A DNA stretch of 64,000 nt from Cutibacterium granulosum (GCF_900186975.1 NZ_LT906441.1:1054001-1118000); one strand, 5' to 3'. Shown: positions 7,632-15,694, numbered from the stretch's first letter. Notes: generated by a model from the sequence alone, not told the origin. Translations and numbers: made by a program.

Positions 7632-8726
7632 TCACTCGGGAAGTGGTGTGTGGAACAGCGTCTGCAGCAGACGATTGTTGATGAATACGACGTTTCGCCC
7701 CACGCGTTCCTTGCTGATGAGACCGGAATCGGCGAGATCCGTCAGCCAATGGGCTGCCGTCTGCCGCTTGGCCAGACCAGCTTCCACGATGTTGTCGATT
7801 CGCAGGTAGGGCTGGCTGAACATCATGCGCGCGAGTGAGGCGGCGGGCAGCTTGGAGTTGTGATCGCGGATCTGTTGTTCCATCTCGACGCGCATCTGAT
7901 CGGTCTTCTCGACAAGGTCGAGTGTCCATTGGGCAGTCGACTCCACTCCGGAGAGCATGAAGAGAATCCACGGTTCCCACTCGTTGTTCCGTGTGACGGC
8001 GTTGAGACGTTCGTAGTAGGTGTCCTTGTGACGTACGATGTGCCCCGAGAGATAGAGGATCGGAAGCCGCAGCAATTCGGTCTGAATCAGGATCAGCATG
8101 TTGAGGATGCGCCCCGTGCGACCGTTGCCGTCGAAGAAGGGGTGGATGGCCTCGAACTGGTAGTGGGCAAGTGCCATGACGACGAGAGGGTCGAGTCCGT
8201 GGTCGCCGTTGATGAAGCGCTCCCATGCTGAGAGATGATCGAGGATGACGTCCCTTCCCTCCGGCGGAGTGTAGATGCGTCGACCGGTCGTTGGGTTGCC
8301 GATGTAGGTGCCGGGCTGATCGCGAATGTTTGCAGGACTGGCTTGGATGTGTGAGCACACGTTGATGGCCGTTTGGGTGGTGACGGGGCGAGAATCGAGT
8401 GATTCGTAGCCGACGTGGAGGGCCTCACGGTAGCGGAGAGCTTCCTTCACCTGTGGGGTCAGGTTGGGTAGTGTGCCATTCGCGGCTTTGAACAACTCGT
8501 CGTTTGTGGTCACGATGTTCTCGATCTCGCTGGAGGCCTGGGCCTCCATCAGGGGGATCAGGTTGATGAGCATCGTGGGATCGGGCAGGCGCTTGTATGC
8601 TCCGTCCAAGCGGGCCAGCGCACGGCTGGCGGTGATGGTCGCCTTCAGGACGGTGGGTGTCTCGACTCTCCCTGGCGGGGGTAGCCGAGGGAGGTCCTGA
8701 TAGGGCTGATCCGGGATCGGCAACAT
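7632..8726 (-). CDS. Fic family protein (class II, self-inhibited AMP-transferase)
   Basis: Fic enzymes transfer AMP (or related groups) onto target hydroxyls. The core HPFFDGNGRTGR is complete (residues 195-206 from ATG 8726), including the catalytic His. The N-terminal Fic_N domain holds the inhibitory helix motif SSEIEN (65-70), fitting (S/T)xxxE(G/N), so activity is intrinsically restrained and no separate antitoxin is needed. A C-terminal winged helix lies near 300-364. The frame is open up to 8783, but family N-termini (PDQPYQDLPRLPP) favour ATG 8726. The longer forms would run across a perfect palindrome at 8741-8757, which looks like an operator. No clear ribosome site. Confidence 0.92.
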   Translation of the reverse strand: MLPIPDQPYQDLPRLPPPGRVETPTVLKATITASRALARLDGAYKRLPDPTMLINLIPLMEAQASSEIENIVTTNDELFKAANGTLPNLTPQVKEALRYREALHVGYESLDSRPVTTQTAINVCSHIQASPANIRDQPGTYIGNPTTGRRIYTPPEGRDVILDHLSAWERFINGDHGLDPLVVMALAHYQFEAIHPFFDGNGRTGRILNMLILIQTELLRLPILYLSGHIVRHKDTYYERLNAVTRNNEWEPWILFMLSGVESTAQWTLDLVEKTDQMRVEMEQQIRDHNSKLPAASLARMMFSQPYLRIDNIVEAGLAKRQTAAHWLTDLADSGLISKERVGRNVVFINNRLLQTLFHTPLPE

Positions 8727-8740
8727 GGTGACAGCGTAAC

Positions 8741-8757
8741 CATGTTTCAGAAACATG
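8741..8757. promoter_or_regulatory. Perfect palindrome upstream of fic (operator candidate)
   Basis: CATGTTTC-A-GAAACATG, eight-base arms around one base, lies 15 bases upstream of the preferred fic start. A second palindrome, CGACATATGTCG, is at 8808-8819. Size and position suit a dimeric repressor, possibly Fic's own C-terminal winged helix. The half GAAACATG also occurs in the ACTGNAAC array at 10620. Confidence 0.5.
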
Positions 8758-9029
8758 TCGATGGATCGCGGAGATTTCGACACGTTTCAAGGATGTGGTG
8801 ATGACATCGACATATGTCGGCTGAATCGCTGAGGGGCTCCCGTGCGGATGAGGCAGGAGATTGGTTGCCTCGTGGCGGTGCCCGACTCGCTCGGAGCCAT
8901 GGGCAGCAGGGCAATGGAGCACGTCCTGAGTGCCCAGCTTGTTCAGAGACAGGATGGGTGCTCCTGTGTGCCTCACGCTCTGCACGAAAAGATTGAGCAC
9001 AACCTAATGGCGAGCTACGTTTCTTGTGT

Positions 9030-9053
9030 TGTTGCCCGACACGAGCGGCAACA
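9030..9053. promoter_or_regulatory. Inverted repeat upstream of the Ohr gene
   Basis: TGTTGCC (9030-9036) and GGCAACA (9047-9053) are separated by ten bases, about 30 bases before the Ohr start. It could be a regulator site or an mRNA hairpin. No OhrR gene is adjacent. Confidence 0.35.
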
Positions 9054-9081
9054 CACATCCCACAACATGCAAGGAGACACC

Positions 9082-9510
9082 ATGATTGAGATCGAGCCCA
9101 TCTACACCACCGAAGCCATTGCCACCGGTGCCGGCCGCGATGGCCACGTCCAGAGCTCCGACGGGCGCGTGGTCGAGGATCTGGCCGTTCCCGTCGAAAT
9201 GGGCGGTGATGGCAAGGGAACGAACCCCGAGCAGCTGTTTGCCGCTGGCTATGCCGCATGCTTCCACTCCGCCCTGCAGCTGGTCGCCCGCAAGGCGAGG
9301 AAGGACCTCGGCGACTCCTCGGTGGGTGCGCGAGTCTCGATCGGTCGTGCTGGGGAGGGTTTCGGTCTCGCCGTCACTCTCGAGGTCGTCATCCCGAACC
9401 TGCCGCATGACGAGGCCCAACAGCTCGCCGACAAGGCCCACCAGGTGTGCCCCTACTCCAATGCCACCCGGGGCAACATTCGTGTCGACGTCACCGTCGT
9501 CGACGACTGA
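9082..9510 (+). CDS. Ohr-type organic hydroperoxide reductase (OsmC superfamily)
   Basis: Cytoplasmic thiol peroxidase that reduces organic and fatty-acid hydroperoxides, 142 residues. ATG 9082 is chosen over the longer open frame because AAGGAG lies eight bases upstream. Seen: the peroxidatic cysteine in GYAACFHSAL (C60) and the resolving cysteine in VCPYSNATRG (C123), plus the family N-terminus IEPIYTTEAIATGAGRDGHV. The next gene, a DJ-1-family protein 106 bases downstream, suggests a shared response to oxidants or reactive carbonyls. Confidence 0.95.
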   Translation: MIEIEPIYTTEAIATGAGRDGHVQSSDGRVVEDLAVPVEMGGDGKGTNPEQLFAAGYAACFHSALQLVARKARKDLGDSSVGARVSIGRAGEGFGLAVTLEVVIPNLPHDEAQQLADKAHQVCPYSNATRGNIRVDVTVVDD

Positions 9511-9616
9511 TCGTTCCACAGCGCTCCCCAGGTAGTCCAAGCTGCCGTAGTGGGCGTCACCACTGCTGTGCCGCTCGTGAGTACCACCGCACGAAACACC
9601 GAAAGGAGTACACACC

Positions 9617-10300
9617 ATGTCTCGAATCCTCATGATCCTCACCTCCCACGACCAGCTGGGCGACACCGGCAAGAAGACCGGTTTCTGGCTCGAGGAGTTC
9701 GCCTCTCCCTATTACGTGTTCCGCGACGCCGGTCACGACGTCACCCTTGCCTCACCGAAGGGTGGCCAGCCGCCGATCGACCCGACCAGCTCGCAGCCGC
9801 AGATGCAGACCGACGCCACCCGTCGTTTCAATGACGACGAGCAGGCCAAGGCCGCCATGGCAGCCACCGTCCCGCTCTCCCAGGTCGACGTCACCGAGTT
9901 CGACGCCGTCTTCTACCCCGGTGGGCACGGTCCGCTGTGGGACCTGGCGAACGACTCCACGTCGCAGCAGATCATCCTGGACAGCGACGCCGCCGGACGA
10001 CCGCTGGGCTTGGTGTGCCACGCCCCCGGTGTGCTGCACACCCTCACCAAGGAGGACGGAACATCGTTCGTCGTTGGACGATCGGTGGCCGGGTTCTCCA
10101 ACAGCGAGGAGGAGGCCGCCGGCCTGACCGACGTCGTTCCGTTCCTCGTTGAGGACTCCCTCAAGGAAGCCGGCGCCCAGTACAGCAAGGGCCCTGACGG
10201 CGACAGCTACGTCGTCACCGACAAGAAGCTCGTCACAGGTCAGAATCCCGCCTCGTCGGCTGCCGCGGCCCAGCGACTGCTCGACCTGATGGCTCACTGA
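9617..10300 (+). CDS. DJ-1/PfpI superfamily protein, Hsp31-like (glyoxalase III/chaperone)
   Basis: Type 1 glutamine-amidotransferase-like fold, 227 residues, with AAGGAG nine bases before ATG. The nucleophile elbow LVCHAPGVL places Cys134-His135 as catalytic residues, with Glu26/27 in FWLEEFASPYY as the conserved partner. LASPKGGQPPIDP and YPGGHGPLWDL are hallmarks of the Hsp31/class I GATase-like subgroup, which includes methylglyoxal-detoxifying enzymes. The gene follows Ohr and ends at a strong hairpin, so the two may form a stress operon. Confidence 0.9.
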   Translation: MSRILMILTSHDQLGDTGKKTGFWLEEFASPYYVFRDAGHDVTLASPKGGQPPIDPTSSQPQMQTDATRRFNDDEQAKAAMAATVPLSQVDVTEFDAVFYPGGHGPLWDLANDSTSQQIILDSDAAGRPLGLVCHAPGVLHTLTKEDGTSFVVGRSVAGFSNSEEEAAGLTDVVPFLVEDSLKEAGAQYSKGPDGDSYVVTDKKLVTGQNPASSAAAAQRLLDLMAH

Positions 10301-10321
10301 CACCTTCGGTTCACCGAACAA

Positions 10322-10364
10322 CTCGCCCCGCAGGACGGTACCCAGCGCCGCTCTGCGGGGCGAG
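10322..10364 (+). terminator. Hairpin after the DJ-1/Hsp31 gene
   Basis: Perfect 12-bp stem, CTCGCCCCGCAG (10322-10333) with CTGCGGGGCGAG (10353-10364), 19-base loop, 22 bases after the stop. No U-tract follows, which is common in high-GC actinobacteria. Confidence 0.75.
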
Positions 10365-10462
10365 CTCCATGCTGAGGCATGGACCCTCACCGTAATGACT
10401 CGGCGGGCGTCGCTGTGTGGAAATCTCGGTCGTGACGACTCGAAGGAGTTGAGGCGAACATC

Positions 10463-10797
10463 TACTGTAACATTGTTTCAGTGCTTTTCAGTTGGGTTGC
10501 TGGGAGGGTGTCGGTGTCGTCGTGTTTCTGTTGTAGTCCCAGTTGGCTAGGGGTGTTGCTGGTTCTGGGTGTGAGTTGCAGGTGGGCTGCAATGTGTGCA
10601 GGGGGTTACTGGAACGTCTACTGAAACATGTACTGCAACATTGGTGTTTCAGTTGGTTACAGTAGGTGCCATGAGGCTCGGGGGTCTCGGTCGGAGGTGC
10701 CTTCCCAGCGGACGAGTCCGGCTTGTGCCAGGGAGTGCAGGGCGCGGCCTGCTGTTGGGCGGGCGATGCCGGTCAGCTCGGCGATCTGACCAGTGCC
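10463..10797. repeat. 335-bp direct repeat, copy 1 (3' side of the AlbA_2 gene)
   Basis: Matches 12054-12388 at a constant offset of 1591 bases, with about three differences seen (near 10538 and 10750-10757). The right half encodes the last 47 codons of the AlbA_2 protein. The left half is the DNA downstream of its stop. It contains seven ACTGNAAC half-sites. Confidence 0.95.
10464..10663. promoter_or_regulatory. ACTGNAAC iteron cluster, copy 1
   Basis: Half-sites ACTGTAAC 10464 and GTTTCAGT 10475 form an inverted pair. ACTGGAAC 10608, ACTGAAAC 10620 and ACTGCAAC 10632 repeat every 12 bp and are followed by inverted GTTTCAGT 10646 and GTTACAGT 10656. The variable fifth base takes all four values while the other seven stay fixed. 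The last site overlaps the stop codon of the AlbA_2 gene (10657). Confidence 0.7.
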
Positions 10798-12048
10798 CAG
10801 TGGCTTGTTCTGCAGGCGGAGGGTGTCGAGAACATTGCGGGCGCTTTGGGTGAGGCCGGCAAGGGTCTTGGGATCGATCGCATCGGTGGCTTTGAGGGTC
10901 AATGTGACAGAGGAGGCACTCTGTCTATAAATGGGCTTCGCAAGGCCCCGGCGCTGCATTTCGTGGAAGATACGCTTGATTCCCTCACCAAGTTCTCTCG
11001 TGATGCCCATGTCGGCGCACACGCGTGCTATGCGTGGATTGCGCGCATAGCGGGAGATTGCCAACGGATTGTTCGTATCAACCACTCCGGGGAAACGCCC
11101 TGGGGAGGTGATCTCAATCCGATGGGGGAAGATTTCGACGCGAGTATGGTCGCCCATCATGCTGTATGAGCGATGGACGACTGCGTTGACCAGACCTTCC
11201 AACCATGCATCGTGTGGGAGGATCGGAACTCGCTCGAACCGTCCGGACTCGGACAGTTGCTGCCGGTGGGGGAGCATCTTTTCCACGTGTCTGCCGGCAA
11301 CCGTGATCTGATCTGGAATAGGGCCCTCGACACGGACTTCGTCGACGAGGTTCATGTGGGAGCCAACTCCGCGATCATCGTCGTCGTACTTGAGAATTCT
11401 CACGTGTGCATTGGGGAAATCACGCTGTGGGCGTTCATCGAAGAGGAGTTCCGCGGCGACGGTCACCTGGCCTCGGCGGTTGATGAGGTCGCGGGCATAC
11501 AGCATCTCTTGAGTGCTGGAAGATCCGATTGTTTGTCGGTAGGCCTCCATGTGGTGTTCAGACAGCTCCTTGACCTCAAGGTCGGTCGCAGTCGCCTCGA
11601 AGGTCTTGCTGCCATGGTCGTAGGCGAGTTCTTGCTGCTCGGCAAGAGAGAGTTTGCGTGATTCGTCCCCAATGCGAAGGTAGCAGTCACCGGATTGAGT
11701 GGTGTGGATGGTGTCGCCCGGCTCCACGCGGATGATCAAAATTGACGTTCCTCCGACCTCAATGCTTGAGGTGTGTGCATGTACCGGGGGAACTGTGAAG
11801 TCGATGGGTGCTTGGCGGATTGCGTTTTCAGCCTTGGCAGAGACTCCGTCGACCTCACCGTCGCGCAAGCCGATGGCCAATGTGCCACCTTCGGCATTGG
11901 CAAAGGCCACAAGTGGACGAGCAAGGTTCTTCGCAGCGATTCGACCGGACTTGCGGTCAAACCATTGGTCCTCGGGGAGCGAGATCAGTGCTGCCACGGC
12001 CTGATCTGGCGGTAGGGCAAGTGCGGCGTCGACGTCAAGGAGACTCAC
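10657..12048 (-). CDS. AlbA_2 / HATPase_c_4 / winged-helix putative regulator
   Basis: 463 residues, COG2865-type architecture. An N-terminal Schlafen-like AlbA_2 DNA-binding domain (about 25-145; FDRKSGR at 30, NAEGGTLAIG at 51-60) is followed by an ATPase-like HATPase_c_4 region (about 270-390; EGLVNAVVHRSY, TSPGRFPG, GEGIKRIF) and a C-terminal winged helix (about 405-463; TGQIAELTGIARPTAGRALH). Such proteins are predicted ATP-dependent transcription regulators, and biochemical data for the group are sparse. The start is GTG 12048. A TACAGT -10 box seven bases upstream implies a leaderless transcript, and ACTGNAAC sites overlap it, so autoregulation is likely. A near-identical copy of its 3' end lies upstream (12246-12388). 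Confidence 0.85.
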   Translation of the reverse strand: MSLLDVDAALALPPDQAVAALISLPEDQWFDRKSGRIAAKNLARPLVAFANAEGGTLAIGLRDGEVDGVSAKAENAIRQAPIDFTVPPVHAHTSSIEVGGTSILIIRVEPGDTIHTTQSGDCYLRIGDESRKLSLAEQQELAYDHGSKTFEATATDLEVKELSEHHMEAYRQTIGSSSTQEMLYARDLINRRGQVTVAAELLFDERPQRDFPNAHVRILKYDDDDRGVGSHMNLVDEVRVEGPIPDQITVAGRHVEKMLPHRQQLSESGRFERVPILPHDAWLEGLVNAVVHRSYSMMGDHTRVEIFPHRIEITSPGRFPGVVDTNNPLAISRYARNPRIARVCADMGITRELGEGIKRIFHEMQRRGLAKPIYRQSASSVTLTLKATDAIDPKTLAGLTQSARNVLDTLRLQNKPLGTGQIAELTGIARPTAGRALHSLAQAGLVRWEGTSDRDPRASWHLL

Positions 12049-12054
12049 CCTTTT

Positions 12055-12254
12055 ACTGTAACATTGTTTCAGTGCTTTTCAGTTGGGTTGCTGGGAGGGT
12101 GTCGGTGTCGTCGTGTTTCTGTTGTAGTTCCAGTTGGCTAGGGGTGTTGCTGGTTCTGGGTGTGAGTTGCAGGTGGGCTGCAATGTGTGCAGGGGGTTAC
12201 TGGAACGTCTACTGAAACATGTACTGCAACATTGGTGTTTCAGTTGGTTACAGT
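12055..12254. promoter_or_regulatory. ACTGNAAC iteron cluster, copy 2, over the AlbA_2 promoter
   Basis: Same seven half-sites as copy 1: 12055, 12066 (inverted), 12199, 12211, 12223 (12-bp period), 12237 and 12247 (inverted). The first pair overlaps the presumed leaderless promoter of the AlbA_2 gene (minus-strand TACAGT at 12060-12055, start codon 12048). Confidence 0.7.
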
Positions 12255-12388
12255 AGGTGCCATGAGGCTCGGGGGTCTCGGTCGGAGGTGCCTTCCCAGC
12301 GGACGAGTCCGGCTTGTGCCAGGGAGTGCAGGGCGCGGCCCGCTGTCGGGCGGGCGATGCCGGTCAGCTCGGCGATCTGACCAGTGCC
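12246..12388 (-). pseudogene. C-terminal fragment of a second AlbA_2-type gene copy
   Basis: Inside repeat copy 2, the minus strand encodes the last 47 residues of the AlbA_2 protein again (winged-helix tail from GTGQIAEL to WHLL, TAA). The rest of that gene copy is absent, replaced at 12389 by the DoxX gene. This is the scar of a tandem duplication or of an arrayed gene pair that later lost most of one member. Confidence 0.8.
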
Positions 12389-12793
12389 TCAGCAGTTCTG
12401 TGCCACGTCCCTAGCCTGGTGCACGAGCACGGCCTGCAGTGGCAGACGTCCCAGCGAGAGAACCTGCCACTTGGGCTCACGATCGCGCCACTGACGTGTC
12501 ATCTCGAGATTTCCGGGGAAGACGGCGACGAACAGGGCAGCCGCGGCTCGCCCACCCAATCTGCGGGTGGCCGGACATGCCAGCAAGCCGGCTGTGACAA
12601 GCTCGGCCACACCAGAGCCGTACGTCCAGGCTCGCGGTTCACCGGGGATCTCGGGCGGGATGATCGAGTCGAAGGGTTCAGGTCGGACGAAGTGCATCGT
12701 TCCTGCGCTGGCGCACAGGCCAATGAGCAGGTGGGCGGTGTGACGGGCATGTCCGGCCTTGTCCGATGATTTGCGTGCGCGTGTGCAGAACAT
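12389..12793 (-). CDS. DoxX-family membrane protein
   Basis: 134 residues with four predicted membrane segments. AGTMHFVRPEPFDSIIPPEI, YGSGVAELVTAGLLACP and LFVAVFPGNLEMTRQW are typical of DoxX-like proteins. Their function is poorly defined; some act with quinone or thiol redox systems. The gene lies 58 bases downstream of the glycosylase remnant on the same strand. Its stop codon abuts the 335-bp repeat, so its last residues may have been altered by that rearrangement. Confidence 0.8.
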   Translation of the reverse strand: MFCTRARKSSDKAGHARHTAHLLIGLCASAGTMHFVRPEPFDSIIPPEIPGEPRAWTYGSGVAELVTAGLLACPATRRLGGRAAAALFVAVFPGNLEMTRQWRDREPKWQVLSLGRLPLQAVLVHQARDVAQNC

Positions 12794-12851
12794 TCTTCGA
12801 TGCTACCCGGCCCACTGGAATCGGCATGGCCCACCCTGGGAACAGCAGTGC

Positions 12852-13279
12852 CTATCGCACCTCCCAGTCGGCGATGGGGCCATCAATGACGCGGAACAAC
12901 GGGTGGGGTGTCGGTTCTGACGTCGGTAACTGCTCGAGACGTTCGGGGCTGCGTCTGGCCAGCTTGCGGCGCAGATGCTCCAGCTCGTAGTCGAGCTGGC
13001 CACGAGTGACGTCGATGTGATCGGTGAGACGCGCGACGTCGTCGATGCGGGTGGCGCCATAGGAGAAGCCGCGGCTGGTCGCCTCGACGTGGATGCCGTC
13101 CAGAAAGGCAGCGACGGCCCCAGCGGATCGGTGCTCTCGCGGAACCGGTTGAGCTGCGGGTGGCGGGTGTAGCCACGGGTGCGTCCGGTCAGAGCGGCCT
13201 GTGCCAGCAGCGCCTCCCGCCAGCACGCCGTGAGACCGGCAGTGTCAAGGTACTGGGGATGCAGCGACCACAGGCGCAT
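12852..13279 (-). pseudogene. Pyrimidine-dimer DNA glycosylase / endonuclease V-like, frameshifted
   Basis: Starts at ATG 13279 behind a strong AAGGAGG site and reads MRLWSLHPQYLDTAGLTACW and GRTRGYTRHPQLNRFRESTD. It then leaves frame. The rest (AVAAFLDGIHVEATSRGFSY, DYELEHLRRKLARRSPERLE, HPLFRVIDGPIADWE) continues in another frame to 12852. The break is in a GGGG run near 13118, where one missing base restores the whole protein (about 142 residues). The family removes UV photoproducts. This is either a recent loss or a base-calling error. Confidence 0.8.
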
Positions 13280-14023
13280 GATTTCCTCCTTCGGTTCGAG
13301 TGGGCATGGGGACAATGGTGCTGAAAGACGTCCAGCGCGACGGATGCCCCAACGGCACAGTACAAGGCAGAGGAGACTGAGCTTGACGGGGAGGGGCTGA
13401 GCCTGACACCCACCTCTCACCTCGCATGTGTCGGTGATTACTCCTGTGGGCTTGCCGCTGGCCGGGCCGGCGAAGTTCTGCCCACGGTTCCAGCGTCGTG
13501 GCGGCCCACGGCCCGTGTCGCCCAGGACATGCCCCGATCTGGTCGCTGCCACCATGCCTATCCAGATCGAGGGTCTATCCAGATCCAGGCGGAAGCCAGA
13601 GCCTGAGCGGGTGGGAGTGCTGGTGTGCTCGTGGATTGCAGACACATCGGTCATGACCGACGACAGGCCAACGACAGATGAGTGGCCCCGGGCTTTCCGA
13701 CACTCCATCGACGTGTGACATAATGCTGTATGGTTGTGGCTCGCTCATCGACTTCACGTCCACTGGGCGACGATCCATGCAGGGAATGGATCGTGACCGT
13801 TGATCGACACTTCGACGGCAGCCCCAACTCAGGCCGGCGACGCAACGGCGTTGCAGGCGACGGTACGTGTGGAGCACCTGCTCCACTGTGAGATCTGTGG
13901 GTTGACGCGGTTTTCCGGCTCGTCGACCGAGGCTCAACACGTTTGATGAACTGCCCGGCCACATCAGGCTGACGTGTGGTTTTCCGTGCTGGGCGCGTGC
14001 CGTCACTCCGGACGAAAGGCATT
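13280..14023. other. 740-bp intergenic region
   Basis: No gene is supported on either strand. A perfect inverted repeat CGATCCAT-n7-ATGGATCG lies at 13771-13793. A TATAAT-like CATAATG near 13719 could belong to a promoter for the MHS transporter at 14024. TATCCAGATC is repeated near 13558 and 13576. Confidence 0.55.
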
Positions 14024-15541
14024 ATGGCGGTCAACAACACCGATCCTTCCACGCCCCAGAACAAGCACAAACATCACGGATTCCCGCATCCACATCGGCA
14101 CCATCGCCGCAAATTGCGGGTGGAGGACGTCAACGTCGTCGATCAAAAGGTGCTGCGTGAAGCAGTCGCCGGTACGGTGGTCGGCAACCTCATGGAGTGG
14201 TACGACGTTGGCGTCTACGGCTATCTTGCCGTGCTCATCGGTCACATCTTCCTGCCGGAAGCAACTCAGACCGTGCAGAACCTGTTCTCGCTGGGTGTGT
14301 TCGCGGTGACGTTCATCGCTCGTCCCCTGGGCGGCATCATCCTGGGCCAGCTTGGTGACCGGCTGGGGCGGCAGCGTGTGTTGGCGTTCACCCTCATCAT
14401 GATGGCCACGGCGACCTTCCTCATCGGTGTGCTGCCCGGATACTCCAAGATCGGGTATTGGGCTCCCGCCCTGCTCATCTTCCTCAAACTGGTTCAGGGG
14501 TTCTCCACCGGTGGGGAGTATGCCGGCGCGACGACGTTCATCACGGAATACGCACCGGACCGGAAACGTGGTTTCTACGCCTCCCTGCTCGATCTCGGCT
14601 CCTACATGGGCTTCGCCGTCGGCGCTGCGTTCGTCTCGATCCTGCAGCTGACCATCTCGGATGCCTCGATGGAGGGATTCGCCTGGCGTATTCCATTCCT
14701 GGTGGCCCTGCCCCTGGGCGGCGTGGCCATCTACTTCCGAATGCGTATCGAGGACACTCCGGCATACCGCCAGGCCCAGGAGTCCGCTGCACAGGAGGGC
14801 CAGGAGAAACTCAACAAGGGCGTGGGCGGTTTGGTCAAGGCCTACTGGCGCGAGCTCATCATCGCCTTCGTGCTCGTCTCGGCAGCCAACACCCTCGGTT
14901 ACGCCGTGACCTCCTACATGCCGACCTATCTGACGACCACGCTGCATTACGATGCTGCGCACGGCAACCTGCTCACCCTGCCGGTGCTCGTCCTGCTCTC
15001 CCTGTCCATCCCGTTGTCGGGCCGGCTGTCCGACCGTGTCGGACGCCGTCGCGTGCTGTTCTTCGGATCGGGATCGGCCGTCGTCCTGGCATTGCCCGCA
15101 TTCCTGTTGCTCGGCAAGGGAAGTGCCGCGACGACCATGCTCGGTGTGCTGCTGCTGGCCATCCCGGTCTCGCTCTACGTGTCGAACCTGGCATCCTCGT
15201 TGCCGGCGTTGTTCCCCACCTCGTCGCGCTACGGCGGCATGGGACTGTCGTACAACCTGGCCGTGGCCCTGTTCGCCGGCACCGCTCCGTTCATCATGGA
15301 GGCGCTGGTCTCGGCGACGGGTAGCGCCTTGGCTCCGGCCTACTGGATCATGGGCACCTCGGTGGCCGGATTCATTGCCGTGGTCATCATGGAGGAGTCA
15401 GCGAAGAAGCCCATGCCCGGTGCCATGCCGACGGTATCCAGCACCGAGGAGGCCCACGAGCTCATCGCCAACCAGGACGAGAACCCAGACTTGGACGTGG
15501 ACAAGATCATTGCCGAGTCCGAGGTGAAGCTCGCCGACTGA
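14024..15541 (+). CDS. MFS transporter, metabolite:H+ symporter (MHS/ProP-like) family
   Basis: Proton symporter with about 12 membrane helices, 505 residues. ATG 14024 follows GAAAGGC, and the longer open frame has no ribosome site. MHS hallmarks are NLMEWYDVGVYGYLA in helix 1, RPLGGIILGQLGDRLGRQRV in loop 2-3, and a second LSGRLSDRVGRRR in loop 8-9. The N-terminus is rich in His and Lys/Arg (HKHHGFPHPHRHHRRK). Relatives carry proline, betaine, citrate, ketoglutarate or shikimate; the substrate here is not evident. Confidence 0.9.
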   Translation: MAVNNTDPSTPQNKHKHHGFPHPHRHHRRKLRVEDVNVVDQKVLREAVAGTVVGNLMEWYDVGVYGYLAVLIGHIFLPEATQTVQNLFSLGVFAVTFIARPLGGIILGQLGDRLGRQRVLAFTLIMMATATFLIGVLPGYSKIGYWAPALLIFLKLVQGFSTGGEYAGATTFITEYAPDRKRGFYASLLDLGSYMGFAVGAAFVSILQLTISDASMEGFAWRIPFLVALPLGGVAIYFRMRIEDTPAYRQAQESAAQEGQEKLNKGVGGLVKAYWRELIIAFVLVSAANTLGYAVTSYMPTYLTTTLHYDAAHGNLLTLPVLVLLSLSIPLSGRLSDRVGRRRVLFFGSGSAVVLALPAFLLLGKGSAATTMLGVLLLAIPVSLYVSNLASSLPALFPTSSRYGGMGLSYNLAVALFAGTAPFIMEALVSATGSALAPAYWIMGTSVAGFIAVVIMEESAKKPMPGAMPTVSSTEEAHELIANQDENPDLDVDKIIAESEVKLAD

Positions 15542-15567
15542 CGATGACATGTCCTCCCACGTGATGA

Positions 15568-15589
15568 GGCCAGCTCCTTTGGGCTGGCC
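15568..15589. terminator. Bidirectional hairpin between the MHS and HAD genes
   Basis: GGCCAGC (15568-15574) pairs with GCTGGCC (15583-15589) around an eight-base loop, 27 bases after the transporter stop and about 105 bases from the convergent HAD gene stop. Confidence 0.6.
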
Positions 15590-15694
15590 CCATCGTCGTT
15601 TTCGGGGAGGCCGGTTGATCAGGTGAGGTTGGTTGGGCCAAGGCGTCAGCGAAAGTGCATTTCCCACGAGTGGGCCTGCCAGGCCCTCTGCTCC

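Larger units (their letters stand above)
12054..12388. repeat. 335-bp direct repeat, copy 2 (5' side of the AlbA_2 gene)
   Basis: Second copy of the repeat at 10463-10797. Its left edge sits six bases before the AlbA_2 start codon. Its right edge is exactly at the stop codon of the DoxX gene (TCA at 12389). Recombination between the two copies would remove the whole AlbA_2 gene as a 1591-bp unit. Confidence 0.95.

Noticed and set aside
10596-10853. Plus-strand frames inside the 335-bp repeats (also 12187-12414)
   Set aside because: Duplicated only because the repeat is duplicated; no ribosome site and antisense to the real gene.
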